DNA of 64,000 nucleotides. It comes from Leptospira levettii. GTDB lineage: Bacteria > Spirochaetota > Leptospiria > Leptospirales > Leptospiraceae. The translations under genes were made by a program, and so were the position numbers. The DNA is taken from assembly GCF_002812085.1 (NCBI RefSeq), contig NZ_NPDM01000005.1, positions 186,001 to 250,000 of the forward strand. Direction: 5' to 3'. Of this stretch, positions 1 through 8,697 are shown piece by piece (position 1 is the first letter of the stretch; each line of letters starts with the position of its first letter). The notes under the pieces are model-generated. The model did not search any database, was not told where the DNA came from, and saw nothing but the letters and a program-made list of their open reading frames with translations.

Positions 1-259
1 TTTTTTGATTTTTCTATTGGGAAGTGTTTCCGTTTTTTCCGATCAAAATGAGGAAATATCCAAACCATTGTTACGTGTCTTCCCAACGTTTCGTCCAGAA
101 GAATGTGAGGATTGGGCCATTATGCCTTTTGTTTGCAAACGATGTTTGTGGGAAGGAAAACGTTATGCACAACAAATTCGTTTTTTCGAAGATGGACCGT
201 ACAGAACTCACGGTTGTTATACGGATAAAAAAGGGTTTGAAGTTTTAGAAGAAAAGTGA
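1..259 (+). CDS. Hypothetical protein, C-terminal part (cut by window edge)
   Basis: The frame is open from the window edge and ends at TGA 257-259, so only about the last 85 residues are visible. The visible part carries four cysteines, including a VCKRC pair, which could be structural or metal-binding. I do not recognise the family. A 7-bp stem-loop (263-284) follows the stop at once. The neighbouring lipoprotein gene is convergent. The N-terminus and any signal peptide lie outside the window, so function and location cannot be judged. Confidence 0.6.
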   Translation, partial: FLIFLLGSVSVFSDQNEEISKPLLRVFPTFRPEECEDWAIMPFVCKRCLWEGKRYAQQIRFFEDGPYRTHGCYTDKKGFEVLEEK

Positions 260-262
260 GGT

Positions 263-284
263 ACCGGGAATCGAAACTCCCGGT
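263..284. terminator. Stem-loop between convergent genes
   Basis: ACCGGGA (263-269) pairs with TCCCGGT (278-284) around an 8-nt loop, 3 bp after the stop of the first gene and 13 bp before the stop of the convergent lipoprotein gene. On the plus strand a T-rich stretch appears only about 15 nt later, so it is a weak intrinsic terminator at best; it may block both transcripts. Confidence 0.4.
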
Positions 285-296
285 AATGGTAGCGAA

Positions 297-575
297 TTAT
301 TTTTTGACACAGCCCATAATGCCAGCGATTCCTGGAGCATTTTTTAAGCAGTTTGGATCAAATTTTCCTTCCATACACTGGTCGATCATTTTTTGTTTGC
401 CTTGTTGTAAACCTGCAAGAACGGGAGCTGCTGCTGGGTTCTTTTTAGCTTCTTCCTCAATTTGAGTGAAAGTACTTGCAAGCGCAGATTCACACTCTTC
501 TTGGGTATACACTTTGGATTTACAATTCGCCAAAAATAGCCCGAGAGCGAGCGCAAGGATAAGAGATTTTTTCAT
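297..575 (-). CDS. Small Cys-containing lipoprotein, leptospiral type
   Basis: A 92-residue protein starting at ATG 575. The frame stays open upstream, but this Met begins a lipoprotein signal peptide (MKKS, a Leu/Ala-rich core, then the lipobox LANC with Cys18). The mature part is short and hydrophilic with four further cysteines, in the contexts EECES, DQCME, NCLKN and GCVK. Small lipoproteins of this layout are common in Leptospira and usually have no known function. It is probably anchored to a membrane and folded by disulfides. It is divergent from the glyoxalase-like gene, with 66 bp between them for both promoters. Confidence 0.8.
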   Translation of the reverse strand: MKKSLILALALGLFLANCKSKVYTQEECESALASTFTQIEEEAKKNPAAAPVLAGLQQGKQKMIDQCMEGKFDPNCLKNAPGIAGIMGCVKK

Positions 576-641
576 GAAAAACTCCGATGAAATAGATTTC
601 CTGATAGTTTCTTTTTTACAAAGGGATTTGAAAACAAAAAA

Positions 642-998
642 ATGATCCATCACATTGCCATAGGAACAACCCATCCAAGCCATTTGGCTGCCTTTTATCT
701 GAAGGTTCCAGGTTCTAAGCTCATAAAAGAACATTTTTATGAATCCGGATCCATTCGTTCTGTCTGGATCCAATTTGGTTCCATTCTCTTGATGTTGGAA
801 GATGGGAAAAGGGAATCACCCAAAAACCTGGTGTTTGCATTGGGAATTTCAAAAGAAGCCGAATGGAGGGAATTTTTGGCATCCATCACCATCGTTTCGC
901 GTACAGACTTTACAATGTATTTTCAAGATCCCGATGGGAATGGACTAGGTGTTAGTACCTACCCAGAAAAATTTCCACCTTCTTTAGAAATGAGTTGA
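642..998 (+). CDS. VOC/glyoxalase-like protein
   Basis: A 118-residue protein with a single vicinal-oxygen-chelate fold unit: an N-terminal MIHHIAIG strand and a C-terminal YFQDPDGNGLGV strand typical of glyoxalase/bleomycin-resistance/dioxygenase relatives. The usual metal-ligand Glu after the DPDGN turn is not at its expected place (Gly-Val there), so metal catalysis is uncertain. A cytosolic homodimer is the family norm. The substrate cannot be predicted. It stands alone between the lipoprotein and a chemoreceptor gene. Confidence 0.75.
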   Translation: MIHHIAIGTTHPSHLAAFYLKVPGSKLIKEHFYESGSIRSVWIQFGSILLMLEDGKRESPKNLVFALGISKEAEWREFLASITIVSRTDFTMYFQDPDGNGLGVSTYPEKFPPSLEMS

Positions 999-1048
999 GA
1001 AAACAATTTCCAAAACTATTTTAATCGTCACCTGATTGTAGGGAAACT

Positions 1049-3124
1049 ATGTCGATCAAAAAGAAAATCATATTGATATCGTTGGCTGTCATCTCTATCA
1101 TCATTGCAGGGATCATGATTGTCCTTTCGATGGTTGTTAGATCTACATTACAACATAATTTAGAAGAAGATACAAAATACATTTCCTCCAAAGTTACAAG
1201 TGACATATCGAACACTCTCAAGTCACCTATGAAAAAAACATTCGCCTTTCGTAAATCCTACGACAATGGGAATATCATTTCTAGGGCAGATGCAATCAAT
1301 TATCTTAAATCATTAAACAAAGAAAACGACATTGCTTTTGCGACGTATTGTGGTTTTGAACCCAATGCATTTGATGGGAAAGATTCACTTTATAAAAACA
1401 CAAAAGACCATGATGGAACAGGTAGATTCATTCCCTATATCTTCCGAGATGGAGATAAACTATTCTCTGAACCATTGAAGAATGTTGATGATCCCATTCA
1501 GGGAGAATTTTACCAAAAACCAAAATCCACCTTACAAACCAGTATCACATCACCTTACATATATAAGGTTGGAAAAACCGACATGTTCATTGTTTCCATC
1601 ATGGAACCAATTTTACGAAATGGGAAATTCATAGGGATTGCAGGAATTGACATAAGTCTAACAACTATTAAATCCTATTTAGATTCACTAAAATTTGCGG
1701 ATGGGGAAGGCAAAATCACTCTGATCTCAGACAATCATTTGGTTTTATATGATGGGTTTACCCACCTTTCAGAAGGATTAGATTTTCGATCAGCAGCAGA
1801 TCCCTATTTTTATGATCGAATCAAAAACAATGATACAAACATTTACGAATTTAATGATTACTTCCATGTGGCAGTTCCCATCTCCATTATAGAAAAAAAC
1901 GATCCTTGGTTTGCCCGTATTTCTGTCCCCAAATCCCAAATCCAATCCACTCTCAATTCCATCATCATTGTGACCATTGGACTTGGGATCTTAGGAGTCA
2001 CTCTTTCCATTTTATCAATTTACTTTAGTTTCCAAAAGTTAGTGGATCGACGTATCCAATCCATCAATGCATCTACCACAAAAGTAGCTTCAGGGGATTT
2101 AAGGCACCTCATCCAAATTGACCAGATGGATGAATTGGGTAGTATCATGGTTACTTTAAACCAAATGATCGAACACTTGCGAAAACTAATTCGGATTGCA
2201 CAAAAATCATCTGGCAAAATTAGCGAAACAACTGAAAAAATTCAAAATACAATCACAGAACTGACTGATTTAGCCCAAAACCAAGCAGCCTCTTCCGAAG
2301 AAGCAAGTGCCACAGTAGAAGAGTTAAATGCTTCTTCTGAAACAATCCATAGCAATGTATTAAGTGCTGTTGAAAATACAGAAACCATTCACCAATCGTT
2401 AGGTGACATCCAAAACCTAATGAAAAAAATATTAGAAAAAGTGAATACGTTTGGAGAAATTTCCGTTCGAGCCAATCAGAATGCAGAAGAAGGTCGTTCG
2501 ATGGCAAAGGAAACATCTCTAGCAATCAGAGAAATCCAAGAAAAATCCAAAACCATCACTGCTTTTTCGAATGTAATCTCAGATATTGCAAAACGCACAG
2601 GTTTACTTGCATTAAATGCTGCGATTGAAGCTGCAAGGGCAGGTGAATCAGGGAAAGGATTTGCTGTGGTGGCAGAAGAGATCACAAAGTTAGCAAGCCA
2701 ATCTGCAGAATCGGTATCCCAAATTAATACACTTTCCGAAGAGGCATTGGACTCTATTGAACGTGGGAACCAACAAGTGGAAAGGTTGGTGGAAGTATTA
2801 AAAAAAATCACAGATGAAGTGTCACTCATCTTCATCTCTTCCAATGAAATTGGTCCTCTCATAGAAGACCAAAGTTCACGCACGGAAAGTATTTACACAG
2901 AAGTGGTTGAAATCACAGAACAAGTTAAGTCGATCCAACTTTCTACAGAAGAACAACAAAGAGCAACCAACGAATTGGCCAATATGACAATTAATATTTC
3001 AAATGGATCTCAGGTACTTTCAGACCAATCTTCTTCTATGGCAGAAAATGCAGAAAGATTGGGACAGGTGACAAATACTTTAGATGAGTTATTAAAAACC
3101 TTTCGGATCGAAAAAGAAGTGTAA
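1049..3124 (+). CDS. Methyl-accepting chemotaxis protein (Cache + HAMP + MCP signal)
   Basis: A 691-residue transmembrane chemoreceptor. A first membrane helix (about residues 8-30) is followed by a large periplasmic sensor of about 270 residues with the look of a double-Cache domain (motif AGIDIS near 195-200). A second membrane helix (about 300-325) leads into a HAMP domain and a long cytoplasmic coiled coil. The signalling tip contains [16 protein letters not shown] and GFAVVAEEI, which contact CheA and CheW. Cache receptors usually bind small metabolites such as amino or organic acids; the ligand cannot be told here. No che genes lie nearby, so it must work with a chemotaxis complex encoded elsewhere. 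Confidence 0.95.
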   Translation: MSIKKKIILISLAVISIIIAGIMIVLSMVVRSTLQHNLEEDTKYISSKVTSDISNTLKSPMKKTFAFRKSYDNGNIISRADAINYLKSLNKENDIAFATYCGFEPNAFDGKDSLYKNTKDHDGTGRFIPYIFRDGDKLFSEPLKNVDDPIQGEFYQKPKSTLQTSITSPYIYKVGKTDMFIVSIMEPILRNGKFIGIAGIDISLTTIKSYLDSLKFADGEGKITLISDNHLVLYDGFTHLSEGLDFRSAADPYFYDRIKNNDTNIYEFNDYFHVAVPISIIEKNDPWFARISVPKSQIQSTLNSIIIVTIGLGILGVTLSILSIYFSFQKLVDRRIQSINASTTKVASGDLRHLIQIDQMDELGSIMVTLNQMIEHLRKLIRIAQKSSGKISETTEKIQNTITELTDLAQNQAASSEEASATVEELNASSETIHSNVLSAVENTETIHQSLGDIQNLMKKILEKVNTFGEISVRANQNAEEGRSMAKETSLAIREIQEKSKTITAFSNVISDIAKRTGLLALNAAIEAARAGESGKGFAVVAEEITKLASQSAESVSQINTLSEEALDSIERGNQQVERLVEVLKKITDEVSLIFISSNEIGPLIEDQSSRTESIYTEVVEITEQVKSIQLSTEEQQRATNELANMTINISNGSQVLSDQSSSMAENAERLGQVTNTLDELLKTFRIEKEV

Positions 3125-3134
3125 AGAAGAAGTA

Positions 3135-3190
3135 CTTTCCAAGCGACTGCAAATAGCCCGAAGGAGACCACCCATTCGGAACTTGGAAAG
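3135..3190. other. Long imperfect stem-loop downstream of the chemoreceptor gene
   Basis: CTTTCCAAG (3135-3143) pairs perfectly with CTTGGAAAG (3182-3190). Inside it CCGAA (3158-3162) pairs with TTCGG (3175-3179). On the minus strand the structure is followed by a pyrimidine-rich run (TACTTCTTCTTT), so it could end a small minus-strand transcript. On the plus strand it could end or protect the chemoreceptor mRNA. Confidence 0.4.
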
Positions 3191-3226
3191 ACTGTGTCTG
3201 GTCGGTTTTGCAACAAAGCACAGGCG

Positions 3227-3283
3227 TTATTGCCCAGCCACCTCGCGGGTCAAAAATCTTTTGTTGTAACAACTACTATCCAA
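3227..3283 (-). CDS. Possible 18-residue peptide with extended SD
   Basis: A tiny minus-strand frame from TTG 3283 to TAA 3227-3229 would encode 18 residues (beginning MDSSCYNK, ending EVAGQ). Its support is the region ahead of it: AAAGGAGGTGGTCC (3286-3299 on the minus strand) matches the ideal extended SD complement of the 16S 3' end in 13 of 14 positions, 2 nt before the TTG, with the core GGAGG spaced about 8-9 nt. A promoter-like pair lies upstream. It could be a leader peptide, a dual-function small RNA or an artefact; no downstream minus-strand gene exists for it to control. Function unknown. Confidence 0.35.
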   Translation of the reverse strand: MDSSCYNKRFLTREVAGQ

Positions 3284-3320
3284 ATGGACCACCTCCTTTG
3301 CTTATACCTTAGCTAAGCCT

Positions 3321-3349
3321 TTTCTAGTACTCTTCAGATTTTTGGTCAA
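3321..3349 (-). promoter_or_regulatory. Candidate sigma70-type promoter, minus strand
   Basis: Read on the minus strand, TTGACC (3344-3349) and TAGAAA (3321-3326) are separated by 17 nt. Transcription would start near 3314, about 15 nt before the extended SD of the tiny frame at 3227-3283. The match is by eye only (5/6 and 4/6 to consensus). Confidence 0.4.
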
Positions 3350-3392
3350 GAAAACATTTGATTAAAACTAAAATAAAACAAGATAGTGTACT

Positions 3393-5174
3393 ATGGGAAA
3401 AGAGTTAGAAGGGAAAACAATCTCCTCGGAGATAGAGTCTAAGCCATCACTGCAATTACAATTTGAAGTTAGCGTATTTGACTTATACAAACATTATTAC
3501 CAAGTGCGATTGACCGTTGAAACCAATCTAAATCAAATTAGTTTTTGTTTGCCAAATTGGACTCCTGGGTCTTATATGATTCGCGATTATGTTACCCACT
3601 TACATAAATTTGAAGCCATAAACCCTAACAACCATGAACCCATTGATTGGGAAATGGTGGACTTACACCGATGGAAATTAAACAACCTCCCTCCAAAATT
3701 TGAAATCACTTATATCATTTATGCTTTTGAAGATTTTACTGTCAGAACCAACTACTTAGAAACTGAATTTGGATTCATTAACCCACCTGCTCTTTTTTTG
3801 TACCCAGAAGGTAGGTTGGATACACCAACCACAGTGGAGTTTAAAGTCTCTGAAATTTTCCCAAATATTTACACAAGTTTACCAAGAGATGAGAATAATT
3901 TTCATAAATTTTATTCCAATCATTTTGATGAACTTTTTGATTCACCATTCCATCTTAGCAAAAAAAACTCAGTATTTTTTACAGCTGGCACCACCAAACA
4001 TGAATTACTCATCGAAGGAGACGTCTCATTTGACTTCAAAACAAAACTCTCTAACGATTTACAAAAAATCACTGAAACACAAATCCAATGGATGCAGGAA
4101 AGCCCCAATCAGTACTACTTATTTGTTTTGAATTTAAGTTTACCAGCTTATGGTGGATTAGAACACAAAGCATCCAGTATCAATTATTTTAATCCTGAAC
4201 TCATTCATGATGATGAGGAATACAAACGATTATTAGAACTCTTATCCCACGAATACTTTCACCTTTGGAATATCAAACGTATTCGTCCTATCGCTCTTGG
4301 TCCATTTGATTACCAGAAACCAAACTTAACGCGTGAACTTTGGATTGCAGAAGGTTTTACAAGCTTTTACGATGCTTATTTTTTATACCACGCAGGTTTC
4401 TTAAATTTAGAGGAATATTTAAGCAAACTACAGTCTGATATTTTTTCATTGGAGGACAATGATGCTGATTTTTGGATGAGTTTAGAAGAGTCCTCTTTCA
4501 CAGCATGGACAAAATATTATAAAAGGAATGGGAATAGTCATAATATAACCGTTTCTTATTATACAAAAGGTGGAGTCCTTGCTTTATGTATGAATTTATT
4601 TTTATTACAGGAATCTAAAGAAAAAAAAACAATCAGACATTTATTCCATAAACTAAACGACATTTTTGTAAAAGAAAAACAACGAGGATTCACCAAACAA
4701 GAGTTTTTTGATGTTGCAAAAGAAGTTACGGGTGTCGATTTAAAATTAGAATTTAACGAATATCTTGAAACCCCAAAACCAATTCCAGTAGATGTTTATT
4801 TAGACCATATCGGAATCCATCGGATTCAAACTGATTTAATTGGTGATACTGGGTTTAAAACAAAAGAAAAAAACGGGAACCTTTATGTTCAAAAAATTCT
4901 TCATAAATCAAACAACGAATCCATCGATTTAATGTTAGATGATGAAATATTAGCGATAAATGGAAAACGGGCAAATAATTCAATTCTGCAAAAATTGGAA
5001 AAAAACCTAAGACCAGGTGAAAAGTTCCATTTGATCCTTTCCAGAGCTGGAAAAATCAAAGAAACGATGGTGACTGCTTCTGGTTTGTACAAAACAAGAA
5101 AATTCGTGGTCTCGGAAGATTGTAGTGCTGAAAAAAAAGAACTCAGAGAATATTTTTTAAGGAACATTGTCTAA
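3393..5174 (+). CDS. M61 family metallopeptidase with C-terminal PDZ domain
   Basis: A 593-residue protein of the M61 (glycyl aminopeptidase-like) family. An N-terminal beta-rich domain (about 20-200) precedes a thermolysin-like catalytic domain with the zinc motif HEYFH (His286, Glu287, His290) followed by LWNIKRIRP, a strong M61 signature. The third ligand is probably Glu320 in LWIAEGF. A PDZ-like domain occupies about residues 470-570 (ILHKSNNES, DEILAINGKRA). I see no clear signal peptide, so it is probably cytosolic. It removes N-terminal residues from peptides. The corA start codon overlaps its stop by one base, so the two are likely co-transcribed. Confidence 0.9.
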   Translation: MGKELEGKTISSEIESKPSLQLQFEVSVFDLYKHYYQVRLTVETNLNQISFCLPNWTPGSYMIRDYVTHLHKFEAINPNNHEPIDWEMVDLHRWKLNNLPPKFEITYIIYAFEDFTVRTNYLETEFGFINPPALFLYPEGRLDTPTTVEFKVSEIFPNIYTSLPRDENNFHKFYSNHFDELFDSPFHLSKKNSVFFTAGTTKHELLIEGDVSFDFKTKLSNDLQKITETQIQWMQESPNQYYLFVLNLSLPAYGGLEHKASSINYFNPELIHDDEEYKRLLELLSHEYFHLWNIKRIRPIALGPFDYQKPNLTRELWIAEGFTSFYDAYFLYHAGFLNLEEYLSKLQSDIFSLEDNDADFWMSLEESSFTAWTKYYKRNGNSHNITVSYYTKGGVLALCMNLFLLQESKEKKTIRHLFHKLNDIFVKEKQRGFTKQEFFDVAKEVTGVDLKLEFNEYLETPKPIPVDVYLDHIGIHRIQTDLIGDTGFKTKEKNGNLYVQKILHKSNNESIDLMLDDEILAINGKRANNSILQKLEKNLRPGEKFHLILSRAGKIKETMVTASGLYKTRKFVVSEDCSAEKKELREYFLRNIV

Positions 5175-6133
5175 TGCCTGCTATATTTAATTACATCCTA
5201 ACTCCCTCTTCAAAGGAAGAAGTATTATTAGATACCCCACTCCCCTTGTCTCATAAACATCCAAAACATTGGATTCATTTAACAGCCGAAAACGAAGAAA
5301 AACTCACATTTTTATTCCAGAAACACAATATCCACCAATTGACAATTGAGGACATTCTAAATCCAAATAGCCGTATCAAATTAGAAAAATTTCCCAATTA
5401 TATATTCTTTATTTTCCGAGGATTCCATTTCGAACGGAACCAACTCACACAGAAAAATTTTAACTTTATCCTAACTCCAAACCAAATCATTTCCCTCACC
5501 TTGGACTATCGAGACAGTATAGGGAATATGATTGAGGACTGGAAAACAAATAATAAAGTTTTATCCAAAGGATATGAGTTTATCGTACATAAAATATTGG
5601 ATATAGAGACGGATCACACTTTAGCAATCACACAAAAAATTGAAGAACGTATCGAACATTTTGAAGATCAAATTTTTAGCAATGCAAAGTCTTTGGATAT
5701 CAGTAACGTGTATAGTCTACGATCAAGTTTACTTTCAATCAAAAAAGGAATGTTACAAAACAAAGAAGTTTTGGAAGATTTAGAAAAAATCAAAAATAGT
5801 TTTTTTAGTGATGAAGCAGATGCTTTTTTTCGTGACGTACGTGACCATTCGATTCGCATTTTAGAACTTGTGGATAGCAATATTGAATCTATTTCATCAG
5901 CACTAGAAGCTCATATTGCCATCTCTACAAGAAAAACCAATGAAATCATGAAAATTCTAACGATTATGACTGCTATTATGTTACCGATGTCTCTTGTTGC
6001 TGGAATTTATGGAATGAATTTTAGACATATGCCTACATTGGAATGGGAATATGGTTTTATCTCAGCCATTGCTGCAATGGGACTTCTCGGTTTACTGATG
6101 TTAGTTTATTTTAGAATCAAACGTTGGTATTAA
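5174..6133 (+). CDS. corA: CorA-type magnesium/divalent cation channel
   Basis: A 319-residue CorA family channel. A long soluble N-terminal domain (about 1-255) is followed by two membrane helices (about 262-280 and 294-315). The first ends in the diagnostic Gly-Met-Asn filter (280-282, in IYGMNF), and the short periplasmic loop carries the expected MPTLEWEYG sequence. Family members form homopentamers in the inner membrane that let in Mg2+ and sometimes Co2+ or Ni2+. The TAATG overlap with the M61 peptidase gene implies translational coupling. It converges on the unknown gene at 6137-7951, only 3 bp away. Confidence 0.95.
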   Translation: MPAIFNYILTPSSKEEVLLDTPLPLSHKHPKHWIHLTAENEEKLTFLFQKHNIHQLTIEDILNPNSRIKLEKFPNYIFFIFRGFHFERNQLTQKNFNFILTPNQIISLTLDYRDSIGNMIEDWKTNNKVLSKGYEFIVHKILDIETDHTLAITQKIEERIEHFEDQIFSNAKSLDISNVYSLRSSLLSIKKGMLQNKEVLEDLEKIKNSFFSDEADAFFRDVRDHSIRILELVDSNIESISSALEAHIAISTRKTNEIMKILTIMTAIMLPMSLVAGIYGMNFRHMPTLEWEYGFISAIAAMGLLGLLMLVYFRIKRWY

Positions 6134-6136
6134 TTT

Positions 6137-7951
6137 TTAAACCAAACTTCGAATTTGAGCTAATAATTCTGGGTCTTCCTGTGGTGAATCAATTTCGCCA
6201 CGGATCCATTGATTGAGTAAATCTTTCAGTTTTTTGTTCAAAGAATCAAATTCAGGAGAATTCGGGAATAGTATCACAGAATGAGGTTTAATGGACTTCC
6301 CTGTTGTGGATAAAAAAGCAAAATCAGGAATCATTTTTTCCAATGTTTCTGCAGAAAAAGCAGGATAGTTCATTCCAAGCCAATCCACAGAGGGTAAACA
6401 ATTTTTATTAAAATACGCATCTGAAAGCGCAGACACAAGAGCTTTTTTTAACTGTTGTTTTTTCTCTTTCTCAATTCGTTCTTCTCTTTCTCTTAGTTTT
6501 TTCTTAAAGAAGTTTTCCCTACGTTTTTGGTATAAAAACTGGCGGTCCATTTGCAAAAAAGTTAAAATTGATTTAGCTTTCGCATAACCAGAGTTTACGA
6601 TAGGTGTGATTCCTAAAAAATAGAATAATTTATAAAACCAAGGTATATAATTAAAATAAACCGCCTGTAGGTTTTTACCATAGGTCTTCACAAACTCTTC
6701 ATCTTTGAAGATGGGTTTGAGTTCCTTTTCATTTAATTCTAAAATTGCCTTTAAATATAAGATATGTTCGGTGGTAAATCGATAATTTTGGTAAATTAAT
6801 GTATTAATTTCTTTGATATTGTTTTGGTTATTATTAACAAATACAGCTATTTTAGAATCAGCATCATGCCATTCCGCTGATAAAACTTTTGGGTTTTTGC
6901 GAAGTAAATCAACGATCACCAAATTGTGTTCATCATCTTTTTCTAAATTGATTCGAAGAAGTCTTGAATCAAAATCAAATTGGCTGTCTAACATTTTCAT
7001 GTAGACTTTTAATAATCGATCAACTTCCTTCTTCTTTTCTAACTCTGCAAATTTTACTGCAATTTCTGTTACTTTTTTTAGGTTATGAATAAAAGCATAA
7101 AATCCATTTTCTTTAAGGATCTCTTTGAATTCATACAAAGTATCAACTTTGGCTCGAATGATTTCGACTTCATTGATTTCCACATCACCGGAACCTGGTG
7201 CAAACAATCGATCGAGAGCCAATCGAATTTCGGAATCAAATGCTTTGGCAAGTGGTTCGACCTTTGTCATCAAATACTCATTTGCAATATTCAAAAAATT
7301 AGATGCTTCGGATTCGGGTAAAAAATAAAAACCAATATGAGGTAATACAATTACCTTTGATTCTTTTGCCAATTCATCAATGATGAGACCCCGAGAACGT
7401 TTTAACATTTCTGCTGAAGGTTGGAGAGGAAATTGTTTGGGATCAAGTAAACGGTCTAGTTCGTCGCCTGGTCCTTCTTCTTCTTTGTAATCAATATCAG
7501 CTAGTTTGTTTAAAACATTACGCCAGGTATCTTCTGTTAAAATCCGCTTGTTTTGAATGTATTCGTATAGATGTTCTGTTGAACGTCCAATCAATAGTTT
7601 ATAAGGTTCCTCAAGAGGCATACCACCAGGCAATCCAACTAAAAAAGGAACTAGACGTAACTCACCTAAATCAGCATCATATTTGATCTCAAACAGTTGT
7701 GTTGTGAGCCCATAGTCGATAAGTTCCCACATTTGGTCGAGGGCCGTTTCTCTATCCATTTTGAGTTTTTCAAAATTTGAATCTGTAGGACGAAACAAAT
7801 GACCCGCTTCAATATTTTCTCTGGAACTTTGGGCTTCTACAGTCTTCATGATGGAAAGTGCTTCTTTTTGTAAGATGATACCAGAAGACCTTCCCAAATT
7901 TTCTTTGGTAGTGAGTTGTAAAAAATGATCGTGTGGAGGAGAAATTCTCAT
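6137..7951 (-). CDS. Conserved hypothetical protein, 604 residues
   Basis: I do not recognise a domain family. The protein is soluble in character, without signal peptide or clear membrane segment (one Tyr/Phe-rich hydrophobic stretch near 435-455 resembles a buried helix). A highly charged Lys/Arg/Glu stretch around residues 480-510 looks like coiled coil. It is the last gene of the minus-strand run led by efp and follows the short-chain dehydrogenase gene by 3 bp. Start ATG 7951 has no clear SD; an internal Met at about residue 35 (MKTVEA) is an alternative start. Confidence 0.75.
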   Translation of the reverse strand: MRISPPHDHFLQLTTKENLGRSSGIILQKEALSIMKTVEAQSSRENIEAGHLFRPTDSNFEKLKMDRETALDQMWELIDYGLTTQLFEIKYDADLGELRLVPFLVGLPGGMPLEEPYKLLIGRSTEHLYEYIQNKRILTEDTWRNVLNKLADIDYKEEEGPGDELDRLLDPKQFPLQPSAEMLKRSRGLIIDELAKESKVIVLPHIGFYFLPESEASNFLNIANEYLMTKVEPLAKAFDSEIRLALDRLFAPGSGDVEINEVEIIRAKVDTLYEFKEILKENGFYAFIHNLKKVTEIAVKFAELEKKKEVDRLLKVYMKMLDSQFDFDSRLLRINLEKDDEHNLVIVDLLRKNPKVLSAEWHDADSKIAVFVNNNQNNIKEINTLIYQNYRFTTEHILYLKAILELNEKELKPIFKDEEFVKTYGKNLQAVYFNYIPWFYKLFYFLGITPIVNSGYAKAKSILTFLQMDRQFLYQKRRENFFKKKLREREERIEKEKKQQLKKALVSALSDAYFNKNCLPSVDWLGMNYPAFSAETLEKMIPDFAFLSTTGKSIKPHSVILFPNSPEFDSLNKKLKDLLNQWIRGEIDSPQEDPELLAQIRSLV

Positions 7952-7954
7952 AAA

Positions 7955-8692
7955 TTAAATGGCTGTGATTCCACCATCAACGGTCCAATTGGCTCCAGTG
8001 ATATAACCAGATTCTTTTTGCAAAAGAAAATTTACAACACGAGCGATTTCTGAAGGATCTGCGATTCGTTTTACAGGTGTTTGGTTGATGATTTTTGATT
8101 TATGATCAGAAACTTGGTCTTCTTGGATACCCATATTTGTATCTACATATCCTGGACTAATCGCATTGGCAGTGATTCCAAATTTACCCCATTCATCTGC
8201 AATTGATTTGATAAATCCAACTAATCCATGTTTGGAGGCAGAATAAGCAACCGAATTTCCAGAACCTACAATGGACAAAGAAGATGCAATGGCGACAATC
8301 CTTCCAAATTTTAATTTTTTAAAGATAGGAAGTACAATTTTAGAAAGCAGATACAAACTCGTGAGATTGATACGAAAAATGGATTCCCACTCTTCAATGG
8401 ATACTTCCGTGATTGGATGATAAGGTCCACCAAAACCTGCTGTATGAACGATTCCATAAATCTCTCCCATATCGGAAGATTCCATAAGGATTTTGGACAA
8501 ACTCCTTTCGACCACAAAAGGTGTTTCGGATAGGTCCACTTCTCGGTAGGTCTCTTGTAAAATGGGTTCTTTCGGACGAACTTTGTCGAGATTCCAGACG
8601 GAAAACCCCGCAAGGACTAAGGTTCTCACGATCTCACGTCCAATCCCGCCACTGCCACCTGTCACAAGAACAATCGATTCCTTGAGTTCCAT
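7955..8692 (-). CDS. Short-chain dehydrogenase/reductase (SDR)
   Basis: A 245-residue classical SDR. The Rossmann cofactor motif TGGSGGIG lies at 11-18, the catalytic Ser in IASSLS near 138, and the Tyr150-x3-Lys154 pair in YSASK. The C-terminal end (GYITGANWTVDGG) is typical of the FabG-like subgroup, so an NADPH-dependent ketoacyl or sugar substrate is plausible, but SDR substrate specificity cannot be read from sequence. It is cytosolic, probably tetrameric. It lies 5 bp after the preceding SDR gene in the same direction. Confidence 0.9.
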   Translation of the reverse strand: MELKESIVLVTGGSGGIGREIVRTLVLAGFSVWNLDKVRPKEPILQETYREVDLSETPFVVERSLSKILMESSDMGEIYGIVHTAGFGGPYHPITEVSIEEWESIFRINLTSLYLLSKIVLPIFKKLKFGRIVAIASSLSIVGSGNSVAYSASKHGLVGFIKSIADEWGKFGITANAISPGYVDTNMGIQEDQVSDHKSKIINQTPVKRIADPSEIARVVNFLLQKESGYITGANWTVDGGITAI

Positions 8693-8697
8693 CGGAC

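Noticed and set aside
263..284. Stem with a TTCGATT-like loop on the minus strand, suggesting the T-arm of a tRNA
   Set aside because: The stem pairs leave a 5'-to-loop mismatch at the conserved G53-C61 position, and no anticodon or acceptor arm is found around it.
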